Assembly: GCF_009857835.1 (NCBI RefSeq)
Contig: NZ_WWCL01000004.1
Location: 372,001 to 436,000 of the forward strand
DNA from: Duganella fentianensis
GTDB lineage: Bacteria; Pseudomonadota; Gammaproteobacteria; Burkholderiales; Burkholderiaceae_D
Length of the DNA stretch: 64,000 bases
Direction of reading: 5' to 3'
Part shown: in pieces, positions 33,105 to 42,622 of the stretch
How positions within the stretch are numbered: position 1 is the stretch's first letter
Layout: each line of letters starts with the position of its first letter
The notes under the pieces: generated by a model
Seen by the model: the letters and a program-made list of their open reading frames with translations, nothing else
Databases searched by the model: none
Told to the model about the DNA's origin: nothing
Translations under genes and position numbers: made by a program

Positions 33105-33534
33105 TGTGAATCTCCCAGATTTAATTATGAAAGTCATGCCTTACGAGAAGAAATACGAGTTCTTCTCTTTTTCATCAGAGCATCTGCGACGGAGCACTGT
33201 CAATATGAAAACATTTCTGAAACAAATGGATGGTGTGGTACTGCGCTTAGACAAGCAGGGCGGCTTTACAGGCCAGAAAACGCACAAATTTGGCGCAGAT
33301 CGCGCTTTTCTTTGTATAACATTGTTTTTTTAGTAAAAAGAATGCAATCTTTGGCGTCGCTGTGGTTTTTTTTACAGTAGGAATGGCGCTGCGCGCCTAA
33401 AGCTGCACAGACCGGCGTCACATCTACGCCACACTTGCTCCCGCCCGGGGATGCCGTGCAGGCATAAAAAAAGCCCGCCGGCATGTGCGGGCGGGCTAGG
33501 CAGGAACCTGAGCGAACTCAGGTTCAAGCAGGCA
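33105..33534. other. Intergenic between tandem receptors
   Basis: 430 bases holding the promoter region of copy A and the terminator of copy B (33466-33497). A minus-strand TTGACA (plus TGTCAA at 33198-33203) lies about 95 bases before the copy A start. A GAGAAGAA/TTCTTCTC stem (33145-33167) lies in the presumed 5' UTR. No gene was recognised. Confidence 0.5.
33466..33497 (-). terminator. Terminator of receptor copy B
   Basis: On the minus strand AGCCCGCC (33497-33490) pairs with GGCGGGCT (33479-33472) and is followed by a run of T residues (plus-strand A run 33466-33472). Confidence 0.85.
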
Positions 33535-36381
33535 TTAGAACTTGTAGCTACCAACCAGGTAGATCTGACGACCCAGTGGATCGGCATAACGACCGTCGTA
33601 ACCGGACTGGTTACCACCACCGGCGTTGCGGATGGTGAATGGCGGATCGATGTCGAACAGGTTCTTGACACCGGCAGTCAGCGTGAACTTCTTGCTGAAG
33701 GCCATTTTGGTCTGCCAGTCGATGGTGGTGTAGGACGATACGCGGCGTTTGAAGGCCACGGTGTCACCCTGGGTACCATCGGAGTTCAGCACGTTCACGA
33801 CGCTGTCGTCTTCCGTGTACACCTGGTCGGTGTAGCCGGAGTGGTAGTTAGCCGTGATAGCGTGGGTGAACTTGTCGCTGGTTTTCAGCGAAGCGGTCAG
33901 CTTCGAAACCCAGCGGAAGGTAACATCCGAGTAGGAGTTGAAGCGGCCGATGTTTTTCTCCAGACCGGTGCCCGGGGTTTCCTGCTCGGCTTTGGACATG
34001 AAGGTACCAGTCCATTGCACGTTCAGCTTACCGAAGACGGTCGAAGTTTTATAGGTGTGATCCCAGTCGATACCTTGATAGTGCGAGCTGGCCAGATTGA
34101 ACGGAGTCAGCGCAGCGGCCAGTACGTTCTGTTTCTGGATAGGGTCGTAGTAGCTGCGCAGCAGGCTGTCGTAGACCTTAGGATTGTTGAACACCACATC
34201 TTCCGACAGGGTCTGGATCTGGTTGGTCAGTTTCACATCCCACAGATCGAAGCCGATCGACAGGGCAGGAATAGGTTCCAGACGGAAGCCCAGAGTGAAC
34301 TGTTTCGACTCTTCCGGCTTCAGTGCGCCAGCGCCGATGGCGGCATTACCACCAGTCAGCAGGTTGTATTCCGACGAACCCGGATTGCACAGTGGGAAGC
34401 GTGGGTCGCTGGTCGAAGTGATCGGGCAGGCGTGGAACTGCGACGAACCGCCGTTCACCAGTGGCTTGACGATGTTGGTCAGGGTTGGAGCCTTGAAGCC
34501 GGTGCCGTAGGAGCCGCGTACCAGCAGCGAGTCCAGCGGATTCCAGCGCAGCGCCAGTTTGTAGGTGGCTTTGCTGGCCGATTCACCCTGTTTGCCCGGA
34601 GCGATCAGGTTGCCGGCGGTGTCGAAGTTCTTGTCGTTGGTCACGGCGCTGAAATCGTCGTAACGGGTCGACATGGTCAGGTCCATGCGCTTGGCCAGTG
34701 GCAGCAGCAACTCGGCATAGGTACCCCAGTTGGTACGGTGAGCATCGATCGGCAGAGCACCGGCACCACCACCAACGATGGCGTCGGTGAAGTTAGGCTG
34801 CTGCACGTTCTGGCCCTGCGAGTAGGCATCCGGTGCTTCCGAGTATTTCTGCTTGGTGTAGTCAGCACCCACAGCCAGCTGGGCTACGCCGGCCGGCATG
34901 TTGAACAGCTCGGTCGAACCGCTAACCTGGAACATGTCGATTTTCGACTTGGTTTCGCTGAACTGGTTGTGCAGCACTGCTGGTGCCAGCACTTCTTTCG
35001 AGTTGCCCGGTGCCGTGAACGGATCGAACTTGCCGGAAGCAACCAGCGCGTCGAAGGCATTCAGGCTCATGTAGCCGCCTGCTGCCGTATCGGTCTGGGT
35101 GTTTTCCGAGTGGGTGTAGGCTGCGCGGTAGTCGATGCCTTTGAAGGAACCGTCGACGCCGAAGGCCAGGTGGCGTGCTTCGGTTTTGTATTCGTCAGCA
35201 CGGCCGCCTGCATCTGCCAGACGCAGGTTCATGGTTACGCTGGTGACCGAGTTCGGGTCGATGCCCAGACGCGACAGGTATGGCAGGATGGATTTCTTGT
35301 ACAGTGCGCTGCCGACCGGAATACCCAGCGGCTGGGCTGGTGGGGCGTACTGTGCGGTGTTGCTGAACGAGGAGGCCAGCGCTTCGGCGAAGAAGTTGGT
35401 GTCCTTGTTGATTTTCAGGTTCAGCGAGCCGAAGCCGGAATTACGTTTCAGGCCAGGTACGTCTTCCACCGTAGCGGCGTAGTCGAACAGGCAGCGGTTA
35501 CCTACGTTGAACAGGTTAGGGCCGTTGCACTTGCCACTGGCGAGGAAGTCAGGACCGAACGATTTGCTAGAGGCAACGCCAGAAGCATTTTTATATTTAA
35601 CCGTGGCATTGCCAGGAATCGAGTTCGAGCTCAGCTGGTACAGATTGTAATGCTTGCCGTTGTCCCAGAAAGGAATCACGCCGCTCTTGGAGAAGTCGCG
35701 TTCGCTGGCATACATGGCCTTGTTTTCGTCGTGCGAAGCGGACAGCAGAATGTTGTAGCCGTCAGTTTCCAGATCGCCCCAGCCTTTGGAGATGGCGATG
35801 TTGTTGCTCGAACCAGAGCTGCTTTTCTGCGGGGTGTTGTAGGTGCCTTCAATGATGGCGTCGGTCTGGTTTTTCTTCAGGATGAAGTTGACCACGCCGG
35901 CAATCGCGTCCGAACCGTACAGGGTGTTAGCACCGTCGGTCAGAATTTCAACGCGCTCTACGGCCGCCAGCGGAATGCTGGCCAGATTGACAGTCGAACC
36001 GGAAGTTGCCGGTGCCAGACGACGGCCGTTCAGCAGCACCAGGGTGTAGCCTTCGCCGATGGCGTGGATCGAGGCCGTTTGCAGACCGCCGCCGCCGCCG
36101 TTCACCGACATCGACGAGGTGGTGAAACCCTGCATCGAAGGCAGCGAAGCTACCAGATCGGCCACGTTGGTGGCGCCGCTCTGTTCGATCTGCAGTTTCG
36201 ACAGGGTCTGCACTGGCAGTGCACCTTCAGCGTTGATGCGCTTGATGCTCGAGCCGGTAATTTCGACGCGCTGGATAGGTGAGTCCGCGCTGGTCTGTGC
36301 AACTGCCGCGTGCATGCCGAAGGCCAGACCACTGGCGCAAATCAGACGTACAGAGCGGGACAATACAGTTTCAACCATCAT
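33535..36381 (-). CDS. TonB-dependent outer-membrane receptor, tandem copy B
   Basis: 948 residues, with MMVETVLSRSVRLICASG as signal peptide start and cleavage near AAVAQ. The plug (VEITGSSIKRI, VADLVASLPSMQGF, LVLLNGRRLAP, VERVEILTDGANTLYGSDAIAGVVNFILKK) and barrel (ending YLVGSYKF) follow copy A closely. GGGAG precedes ATG 36381. It is the upstream member of the pair and has its own terminator. Codon bias is stronger here than in copy A, which suggests higher expression of copy B. A palindrome GGTGC-N5-GCACC lies 55 bases upstream (36436-36450). Confidence 0.93.
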   Translation of the reverse strand: MMVETVLSRSVRLICASGLAFGMHAAVAQTSADSPIQRVEITGSSIKRINAEGALPVQTLSKLQIEQSGATNVADLVASLPSMQGFTTSSMSVNGGGGGLQTASIHAIGEGYTLVLLNGRRLAPATSGSTVNLASIPLAAVERVEILTDGANTLYGSDAIAGVVNFILKKNQTDAIIEGTYNTPQKSSSGSSNNIAISKGWGDLETDGYNILLSASHDENKAMYASERDFSKSGVIPFWDNGKHYNLYQLSSNSIPGNATVKYKNASGVASSKSFGPDFLASGKCNGPNLFNVGNRCLFDYAATVEDVPGLKRNSGFGSLNLKINKDTNFFAEALASSFSNTAQYAPPAQPLGIPVGSALYKKSILPYLSRLGIDPNSVTSVTMNLRLADAGGRADEYKTEARHLAFGVDGSFKGIDYRAAYTHSENTQTDTAAGGYMSLNAFDALVASGKFDPFTAPGNSKEVLAPAVLHNQFSETKSKIDMFQVSGSTELFNMPAGVAQLAVGADYTKQKYSEAPDAYSQGQNVQQPNFTDAIVGGGAGALPIDAHRTNWGTYAELLLPLAKRMDLTMSTRYDDFSAVTNDKNFDTAGNLIAPGKQGESASKATYKLALRWNPLDSLLVRGSYGTGFKAPTLTNIVKPLVNGGSSQFHACPITSTSDPRFPLCNPGSSEYNLLTGGNAAIGAGALKPEESKQFTLGFRLEPIPALSIGFDLWDVKLTNQIQTLSEDVVFNNPKVYDSLLRSYYDPIQKQNVLAAALTPFNLASSHYQGIDWDHTYKTSTVFGKLNVQWTGTFMSKAEQETPGTGLEKNIGRFNSYSDVTFRWVSKLTASLKTSDKFTHAITANYHSGYTDQVYTEDDSVVNVLNSDGTQGDTVAFKRRVSSYTTIDWQTKMAFSKKFTLTAGVKNLFDIDPPFTIRNAGGGNQSGYDGRYADPLGRQIYLVGSYKF

Positions 36382-36687
36382 TATTTATGCTCCCAATTTA
36401 AAACGTACTACACGGGTGTGAATGTTTTTTGTTTCGGTGCGGCTTGCACCTGTCGGCGAAAAACAATCTGCTTTTTTCGTCAATAATTGATCTGAACAGT
36501 TACCTAGAGGACTGTCAATGCAACTACTTGCATTATGATATAAATAAGACATTCTTAATTCTCGGGCAATAATATGCGCAAAAATGGTGAGAAATCGCTC
36601 TAATTTGGTGCGAGACGGCTAGTTGCCTCGTGAAAGATTGAGTCGGAGTCAAATTGGCAGGGAAAATATGGTGGTCGATGTCAAAAG
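36382..36687. other. Intergenic, upstream of receptor copy B
   Basis: A minus-strand TTGACA (plus TGTCAA at 36513-36518) is a candidate -35 for copy B, matching the one before copy A with a shared ACTGTCAAT context. The 15-base palindrome GGTGCGGCTTGCACC lies at 36436-36450. No gene was recognised. Confidence 0.45.
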
Positions 36688-36704
36688 CGCACCACGCTGG
36701 TGCA
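36688..36704. promoter_or_regulatory. NtrC-like operator
   Basis: CGCACCACGCTGGTGCA matches the enteric NtrC consensus TGCACCA-N3-TGGTGCA in 13 of 14 arm positions with the correct spacing. It lies about 237 bases upstream of the peptide transporter start and about 307 bases upstream of receptor copy B. No sigma-54 promoter with correct -24/-12 spacing was found on either side; the nearest, GTGGCA...TGC at about 36717, has two extra bases. Confidence 0.55.
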
Positions 36705-36940
36705 TTCTTGAATCCGTGGCAAAAATACAATGCTTTTGTATGTGTGACTTTTACGCGACAGTCAAAATTCCCACCAGAAATATTTAACCGGCCCTGTTTG
36801 ATGCCTTGGCCATGCGCTGGAGACAGGCTTTCGCTGTAAGGTTATGGGGCCTGGTCCTGGGGGCGTACTAATAGATGCTGTCTGGCGGTGGCAAAGTAAG
36901 GTATCGTTCCAGCACCTGTTCGAGTTGTCCGAGGAGAAAT

Positions 36941-38764
36941 ATGCTGGGTACCCGCCCGCTGGCCCGAATTGCAGCTATCGTTTTGGCTTGCTGCGGGGGC
37001 GGTGCCGCTGTAGCGGCAGCGCCTGTTAAGACTTTGCGCTACATCCTTCCAGCCGCCGAAGCCAGCCTGGATCCGGCCCAGGGGCGTGACCTGTACACCG
37101 GGCATATCACCGAAGCCATCTTCGAGACGCTGTACACCTATGACTATCTGGCCCGGCCCGTGCGCCTGGCGGCGCAGACGGCGGCGGCATTGCCGCAAGT
37201 TTCGGCTGATGGGCTCAGTGTGCTGATCCGGCTCAAGACCGGCATCTATTTCACGCCCGATCCGGCTTTCGGCGGCCAGCGACGCGAACTCACGGTGGCC
37301 GACTACCTGTATTCGTGGAAACGCCTGTTCGATCCGCAACTGGCTTCGCCGAATAGCTGGTTGCTGGAAGGGCGCATCGTCGGGCTCGACGCGCTGGCGG
37401 CCGAAGCAAAACAGCGCGGGCGCATGGATTACGACGCTGCTGTGGCCGGTTTCGAACAGCTGGACCGTTACACTTTGCGATTGCACCTGACCCGGCCCGA
37501 TCCCAGTCTGGGCATGATACTGGCCTACGAACCGCTGGCTGCCGTGGCGCGCGAAGTGGTGCAACGCTATGGCGATTCCAAAGGCGAGGTAGCCAGCCAT
37601 CCGGTGGGCACCGGTGCCTACCAGCTGGGCAAGTGGGTGCGCGGCAGCCGTATCGTGCTCGACGCCAACCCGGGTTTTCGCGACGAGCGCTGGGATTTTG
37701 CCGCCAGCGCCGACGGCAGCGCGGCCGATGCCCGCATCGTGCGCCAGATGCAGGGCAAGAAAATTCCCCAGATAGGGCGCATCGACATCAGCGTGCAGCT
37801 GGAAGACCAGTCGCGCTGGCTATCCTTTACCAGCGGCGCGGCCGATCTGTTCTGGCTGGACGGGCCGCTGGCCCCGCGCGCCATCGTCGATGGCAAGCTG
37901 CGTCCCGAGCTGGCGGCGCAGGGCATACAGCTGCAGCGCATCGTCGATCCCGTGCTGACCTATTACTACTGGAATATGCAGGACCCCGTGGTGGGTGGGC
38001 TCAGCAAAGAGAAGATCGCCTTGCGCCGTGCCATCGCCATGGCGCATGACGTGGACGAAGAAATCCGTCTGCTGCTGAACGGCGAGGCCGAGCGGCTGGC
38101 CATGCCGGTGCCGCCCGGCGTGGCCGGCCATGATCCGGCCTACCGCAGCCTGCTGCAATACGATCCTGTGCTGGCCAACCAGCTGCTGGACCGCTACGGC
38201 TACCGTAAGGGCGCCGATGGCTGGCGCACCTTGCCTGATGGCAAACCGCTGGTGCTGCGCTACACCTCGCGCAGCGAAGCGGCCGGCCTGCAGATGGCCG
38301 AACTGTGGCGCAAGACCTATACCCGGCTGGGCATACGGATGGATAGCCAGCGCATGATCTTCAGCGATATCCAGCAAGCCGAGCAGCTATGCCAGCTGCA
38401 GAGCCGTACCTATCAGTGGATGGCTGATTATCCGGACGGCGATAATTTCATGCAGCTGTTCTACGGCAAGAATATCCATCAGAATAATAGTGGCTGCTAT
38501 CAGGACGAGCAGTATGACCGCTGGTTCGAAGCCAGCCGGGCACTGCCGCCGGGGCCGCAGCGTGATGCTCTGTACCGCCAGATGGCGCGCCAGCTGGAAG
38601 TGCAGGCGGCAGCCATGCCGGCCTACACGCGCTACCGCAGCATGCTGGCGCAGCCGGCCGTGCTCGGGTATAAACGGCACCCCATCCTGCATCAGGAATG
38701 GAAATATCTGGATATCGAGCGCAAGGATAGAAATGAGGATGGCGCAATGAAGGTGGCGAAATAA
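36941..38764 (+). CDS. Peptide-type ABC transporter substrate-binding protein
   Basis: Periplasmic binding protein of the SBP_bac_5 (DppA/OppA) family, about 607 residues. N-terminus LGTRPLARIAAIVLACCGG: the VLAC could be a lipobox, so it may be a lipoprotein rather than a free protein. Family features are LRYILPAAEASLDPAQG, a LYTYDYL segment, DYLYSWKRLFDPQ and, in the second lobe, LRRAIAMAHDVDEEI. ATG 36941 is preferred, with GAGGAG just upstream, over an in-frame ATG at 36875. It is the first gene of a four-gene import operon. Peptide import is the most likely role; other SBP_bac_5 ligands are possible. Confidence 0.9.
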   Translation: MLGTRPLARIAAIVLACCGGGAAVAAAPVKTLRYILPAAEASLDPAQGRDLYTGHITEAIFETLYTYDYLARPVRLAAQTAAALPQVSADGLSVLIRLKTGIYFTPDPAFGGQRRELTVADYLYSWKRLFDPQLASPNSWLLEGRIVGLDALAAEAKQRGRMDYDAAVAGFEQLDRYTLRLHLTRPDPSLGMILAYEPLAAVAREVVQRYGDSKGEVASHPVGTGAYQLGKWVRGSRIVLDANPGFRDERWDFAASADGSAADARIVRQMQGKKIPQIGRIDISVQLEDQSRWLSFTSGAADLFWLDGPLAPRAIVDGKLRPELAAQGIQLQRIVDPVLTYYYWNMQDPVVGGLSKEKIALRRAIAMAHDVDEEIRLLLNGEAERLAMPVPPGVAGHDPAYRSLLQYDPVLANQLLDRYGYRKGADGWRTLPDGKPLVLRYTSRSEAAGLQMAELWRKTYTRLGIRMDSQRMIFSDIQQAEQLCQLQSRTYQWMADYPDGDNFMQLFYGKNIHQNNSGCYQDEQYDRWFEASRALPPGPQRDALYRQMARQLEVQAAAMPAYTRYRSMLAQPAVLGYKRHPILHQEWKYLDIERKDRNEDGAMKVAK

Positions 38765-38774
38765 TGGTGGGACT

Positions 38775-39713
38775 ATGCTGGCCTATATAGTTAGGCGCCT
38801 GGGGCAGATGCTGCCCACCATGCTGGGCGTGGTACTGCTGCTGTTCATACTGTTTAACTGGGTGGGCGGCGATCCCGCGTACTTGTTGGCAGGAAAGATG
38901 GCGAATGCGGAAAGCATCGCCAACATCCGCCGCCAGCTGGGCGTGGACCAGCCTTACTGGGTGCAGCTGGGCATCTTCCTGCGCCAGATCGCCACGCTGG
39001 ACTTCGGCCTGAGCTGGGCCACAGGCGAACCCGTGGGGCAAATCATCGCAACCCGGCTGGGGCCATCGCTGACAGTGCTGGTGCCCCTGACGCTGCTGGA
39101 AACGGCGCTGGGCATTGCGCTGGCGCTGGCCATCGCTTTCGTGCGCGGCTCGCTGACGGACCGGCTGGTGATGGTTGCCTGCACGGTCGGCATGTCGGTC
39201 AGCATCCTGGTCTACATCATCGTGTTCCAGTACCAGCTGGCCTACAAGCTGGGGCTGTTCCCCGTGCAGGGCTGGGGCGAGCATCTGGGTGAAAACCTGC
39301 TGCGCTATGCCAGCCTGCCGATACTGATAGGGCTGGCCGTATCGATCGCGCCCACGCTGCGCCTGTACCGCAGCTTCGTGCTCGATGAAGTGGGGCAGGA
39401 CTATGTGCGCACGGCGCGCGCCAAAGGGCTGGGCGAAGGCCGCGTGATGTGGCTGCATGTGCTGCGCAATGCGGCCATCCCCATCCTCACCCATGTGATG
39501 GCCAGCCTGCCATCGCTGCTGATCGGTGCCTTCCTGCTGGAGCGCTTTTTCGGCATACCGGGTATAGGGCGCGAAGTGATACTCGCAGTGGAACGCAGCG
39601 ATTTCCCCGTCATCAAAGCCATTACCGTGTATGTGGCGCTGGCCACCATGCTGGTGAATTTGCTGACTGATTTGCTGTATCAGGCGCTGGACCCACGGGT
39701 GCGGCTGTCATGA
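38775..39713 (+). CDS. Peptide ABC transporter permease, DppB type
   Basis: Inner-membrane permease of 312 residues with about six transmembrane helices. It starts MLAYIVRRLGQMLPTMLGVVLLLFIL, the DppB N-terminal signature, and carries the EAA coupling loop (YVRTARAKGLGEGRVMWLHVLRNAAIPI). It follows the binding protein by 10 bases and overlaps the next permease by four bases (ATGA). Confidence 0.94.
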   Translation: MLAYIVRRLGQMLPTMLGVVLLLFILFNWVGGDPAYLLAGKMANAESIANIRRQLGVDQPYWVQLGIFLRQIATLDFGLSWATGEPVGQIIATRLGPSLTVLVPLTLLETALGIALALAIAFVRGSLTDRLVMVACTVGMSVSILVYIIVFQYQLAYKLGLFPVQGWGEHLGENLLRYASLPILIGLAVSIAPTLRLYRSFVLDEVGQDYVRTARAKGLGEGRVMWLHVLRNAAIPILTHVMASLPSLLIGAFLLERFFGIPGIGREVILAVERSDFPVIKAITVYVALATMLVNLLTDLLYQALDPRVRLS

Positions 39714-40828
39714 TGGCGTCCCCCGTGCATACCCCCGGCCTGTGGCAGCTGGCATGGCGCCGCTTGCGCGCCGACCGCTGGGCCATGGGCGCGCTGGCCG
39801 TGGTGCTGGCGTTTCTGCTGGCATTGCTGCTGTCGGCTTCTGGCCTGATCGTGGCAGACTGGGAGCAGGAAGTGGCTATCAGCTATGCTCCGCCCAGCTG
39901 GGCCAGCGGCGCCAAGGCGCCCGTAGCGACGGCTGGCGCAGTTGCTGGTGGCGCGGCTGCTGATACGGCAGCTGGTGCTGCCGGCGCTGCACTGCGCGAC
40001 AACCCTTTCGATCCGCTGGCACCGGATATCCGTGCTTTGCGCGCCACGGAGTTGCCCATGTATGGCGTGGTCGATCCGCTGGCCGACGATCTGGCCCGGT
40101 TGCGCGCCGGGACAGACGCCGGCGCTGGTACTGGCACGGCGCGGCTGGCGACACTGCCTTTCGGCGCCGATAAATGGGGCCATGATGTGCTGAAGAAAAC
40201 TGTCAAAGGTGGCGAAACCTCGGTGGTGGTGGGGCTGGTGGCGGCTCTGCTGGCGGTGGCGCTGGGCACGCTGCTGGGCGCACTGGCCGGCTACTGGGGC
40301 GGGCTGGTGGATGCGCTGCTGAATGGCCTGTACAACATTTTCACCGCCATCCCTTCCGTGCTGATGATACTGGCCGTGGCCGCCGTGCTGCAGCAGAAAG
40401 GCGTGCTGACCATCGTGCTGATTCTGGGCCTGACTGGCTGGACCGGCCCCTATCGCCTGATCCGCGCCGAATACCTCAAGCACAAAGGGCGCGAGTACGT
40501 GCTGGCAGCGGACGCCATCGGTGCCAGCCACTGGCGCCGCATGTTCGTGCATATCTTCCCCAACGTGAGCCATGTGGCGCTGGTGCAGCTGTCGATACTG
40601 GTGGTGGGCTTCATCAAGGCGGAAGTGGTACTGAGCTTCCTCGGTTTCGGCGTGCCGGTGGGCGTGGTGTCGTGGGGCAGCATGCTGAACGAAGCGCAGA
40701 ATGAACTGATCCTCGGCCGCTGGTGGCAGCTGACAGCGGCGGCACTGGCCATGGCTTTGCTGGTCACGGCGTTCTCGCTGCTGACCGATGCTTTGCGTGA
40801 TGCACTCGACCCCAAGGTGAAATTTTGA
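39710..40828 (+). CDS. Peptide ABC transporter permease, DppC type
   Basis: Second permease of the importer, 372 residues, longer than the usual ~300. After the first helix (about residues 24-47) there is an extra Ala/Gly-rich periplasmic stretch (roughly residues 60-90, APVATAGAVAGGAAADTAAG...) before the conserved HPFGTDxxGRD-equivalent region, here LPFGADKWGHDVLKK. The coupling EAA loop is GREYVLAADAIGASHWRRMFVHIFPNV. It overlaps both neighbouring genes, indicating one operon. Confidence 0.93.
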   Translation: MMASPVHTPGLWQLAWRRLRADRWAMGALAVVLAFLLALLLSASGLIVADWEQEVAISYAPPSWASGAKAPVATAGAVAGGAAADTAAGAAGAALRDNPFDPLAPDIRALRATELPMYGVVDPLADDLARLRAGTDAGAGTGTARLATLPFGADKWGHDVLKKTVKGGETSVVVGLVAALLAVALGTLLGALAGYWGGLVDALLNGLYNIFTAIPSVLMILAVAAVLQQKGVLTIVLILGLTGWTGPYRLIRAEYLKHKGREYVLAADAIGASHWRRMFVHIFPNVSHVALVQLSILVVGFIKAEVVLSFLGFGVPVGVVSWGSMLNEAQNELILGRWWQLTAAALAMALLVTAFSLLTDALRDALDPKVKF

Positions 40829-40830
40829 GC

Positions 40831-42537
40831 GTGCCGCTATCTATGTCGCCATTGCCGGCAGCGGTGCCGTTACTGGAAATCCGTAATCTGCACGTGAGCT
40901 TCCGCACGCATGGCCGGCACATGACGGAAGTGGTGCACGGGCTATCGTTCAGCGTGGCGCCGCGCAGCACGGTGGCGCTGGTGGGTGAATCGGGCAGCGG
41001 TAAATCCGTCAGCGCGCTTGCCGTGATGGGATTGCTGCCGGAAGAGAGCAGTGCGGTCGATGCTGCCAGCAGCATACGCTACGACGGGCGCGAGCTGCTG
41101 GCGCTGGATCGCGCCGAACGCCGCGCGCTGTGCGGGCACGAGATCGCGATGATTTTTCAGGACCCCATGTCCTCGCTCAATCCCGTGCTGACGGTGGGCA
41201 CCCAGATCGGCGAGGTGCTGCGTCTGCATCTGGGCATGAGCCGTGCGCAGGCACGCCAGCGCACGCTGGAGTTACTGGAGGAGGTGGGCATCGCCGACGC
41301 TGCGCACAAGATCGATAGCTATCCGGGCCAGATGTCGGGCGGCCAGCAGCAGCGCGTGATGATCGCCATGGCGATTGCATGCGAGCCACGCCTGCTGATC
41401 GCCGACGAACCGACCACCGCGCTGGACGTGACGATACAGCAGCAGATCATCGAACTGCTGGCGCGCCTGCAGCAGCGGCGCGAGATGGCGGTGCTGTTCA
41501 TCACCCATGATCTGGGGCTGGTGGCGCAGATTGCCGACACGGTGGTGGTGATGCGCCATGGTCATGTGCGCGAAACGGGGCCGGCGATGGCGGTGCTGCA
41601 GCAGCCGCAGGATGAGTACACCCGTGCCCTGCTGCGCTGCCGCCCCGTGCTGGGTCAGCGTCCCGCGCGCCTGCCCGTGATCGGCGACCAGTTGCTGCAG
41701 TCAGACCTGATCGTCGTACCGGACCTGCCGGCTGCTGTGACGGACGCGCCGCCGCTGCTGGTGGTGCATCATCTGAGCAAGCATTACCAGCTGCGCGACG
41801 GCTGGTGGCGCCAGCGCGAGTTCCGTGCCGTGGATGATGTGTCGTTCACGCTGGCGCGTGGCCAGACGCTGGGCGTGGTGGGCGAATCGGGCAGCGGCAA
41901 AACCACGGTCGGGCTGATGCTGCTACGTTTGCTACAGGCGAGCAGCGGTAGTGTGCTGTTCGACGGACGTGATCTGCTGGCTTTAACGGCGCGCGAATTC
42001 CAGCCGTATAAGCGCCGTATCCATATCGTGTTCCAGAATCCCTATGCCTCGCTCAATCCCCGCTTCACGGTAGGCCAGATTCTGCTGGAACCGCTACGCA
42101 TCCATGGCATCGGCGATAGCGAAGCGGCGCGGCTGGCCATGGCGGCCAGCCTGCTGGACAAGGTAGGTTTGCCGGCCAGCGCGCTGCAGCGCTATCCGCA
42201 CGAATTCTCCGGTGGCCAGCGGCAGCGCATAGCCATTGCGCGCTGCCTGACGCTGCAGCCGGAAATCCTGGTCTGCGACGAATCCGTTTCGGCGCTCGAC
42301 GTATCGGTGCAGGCGCAGGTGCTCAACTTGCTCAAGGATCTGCAGCAGGAGCTGGGCCTGTCCTATCTGTTTATCTCGCACGATCTGGCGGTGGTGCAGT
42401 ACATGTCCGATCAGGTGATGGTGATGCAGCAGGGCAGGGTGGTGGAACTGGCGCCAGCGGACCAGTTGTACCGTCAGCCGCAGCACCCTTACACGCGTGC
42501 GCTGCTGGCTGCCATCCCGGGCCACGCCAGCCGCTAG
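40831..42537 (+). CDS. Fused peptide ABC transporter ATP-binding protein (DppD-DppF type)
   Basis: Two complete ATP-binding cassettes in one chain of ~568 residues. The first has Walker A GESGSGKS, signature MSGGQQQRV and Walker [13 protein letters not shown]. The second has [17 protein letters not shown] and [12 protein letters not shown]. Each is followed by the oligopeptide-family C-terminal extension (HPYTRALLA in the second). The start is uncertain: TTG 40825 overlaps the previous stop, GTG 40831 has the best spacing to AAGGTGA, and ATG 40843 has no ribosome-binding site. It completes the importer, so no separate DppF is needed. Confidence 0.92.
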   Translation: MPLSMSPLPAAVPLLEIRNLHVSFRTHGRHMTEVVHGLSFSVAPRSTVALVGESGSGKSVSALAVMGLLPEESSAVDAASSIRYDGRELLALDRAERRALCGHEIAMIFQDPMSSLNPVLTVGTQIGEVLRLHLGMSRAQARQRTLELLEEVGIADAAHKIDSYPGQMSGGQQQRVMIAMAIACEPRLLIADEPTTALDVTIQQQIIELLARLQQRREMAVLFITHDLGLVAQIADTVVVMRHGHVRETGPAMAVLQQPQDEYTRALLRCRPVLGQRPARLPVIGDQLLQSDLIVVPDLPAAVTDAPPLLVVHHLSKHYQLRDGWWRQREFRAVDDVSFTLARGQTLGVVGESGSGKTTVGLMLLRLLQASSGSVLFDGRDLLALTAREFQPYKRRIHIVFQNPYASLNPRFTVGQILLEPLRIHGIGDSEAARLAMAASLLDKVGLPASALQRYPHEFSGGQRQRIAIARCLTLQPEILVCDESVSALDVSVQAQVLNLLKDLQQELGLSYLFISHDLAVVQYMSDQVMVMQQGRVVELAPADQLYRQPQHPYTRALLAAIPGHASR

Positions 42538-42622
42538 CGGTCAGCTACCGGACGCCTGCGGCTCGTGCGTGCGACCACGCGGGCACGAAACGGCGAGCGG
42601 CAAATTAAGATAAGATAGCCGG

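Noticed and set aside
36717..36735. GTGGCA...ATGC as a sigma-54 promoter after the NtrC-like site
   Set aside because: The spacing between the GG and GC elements is 12 bases instead of 10, which sigma-54 does not tolerate.
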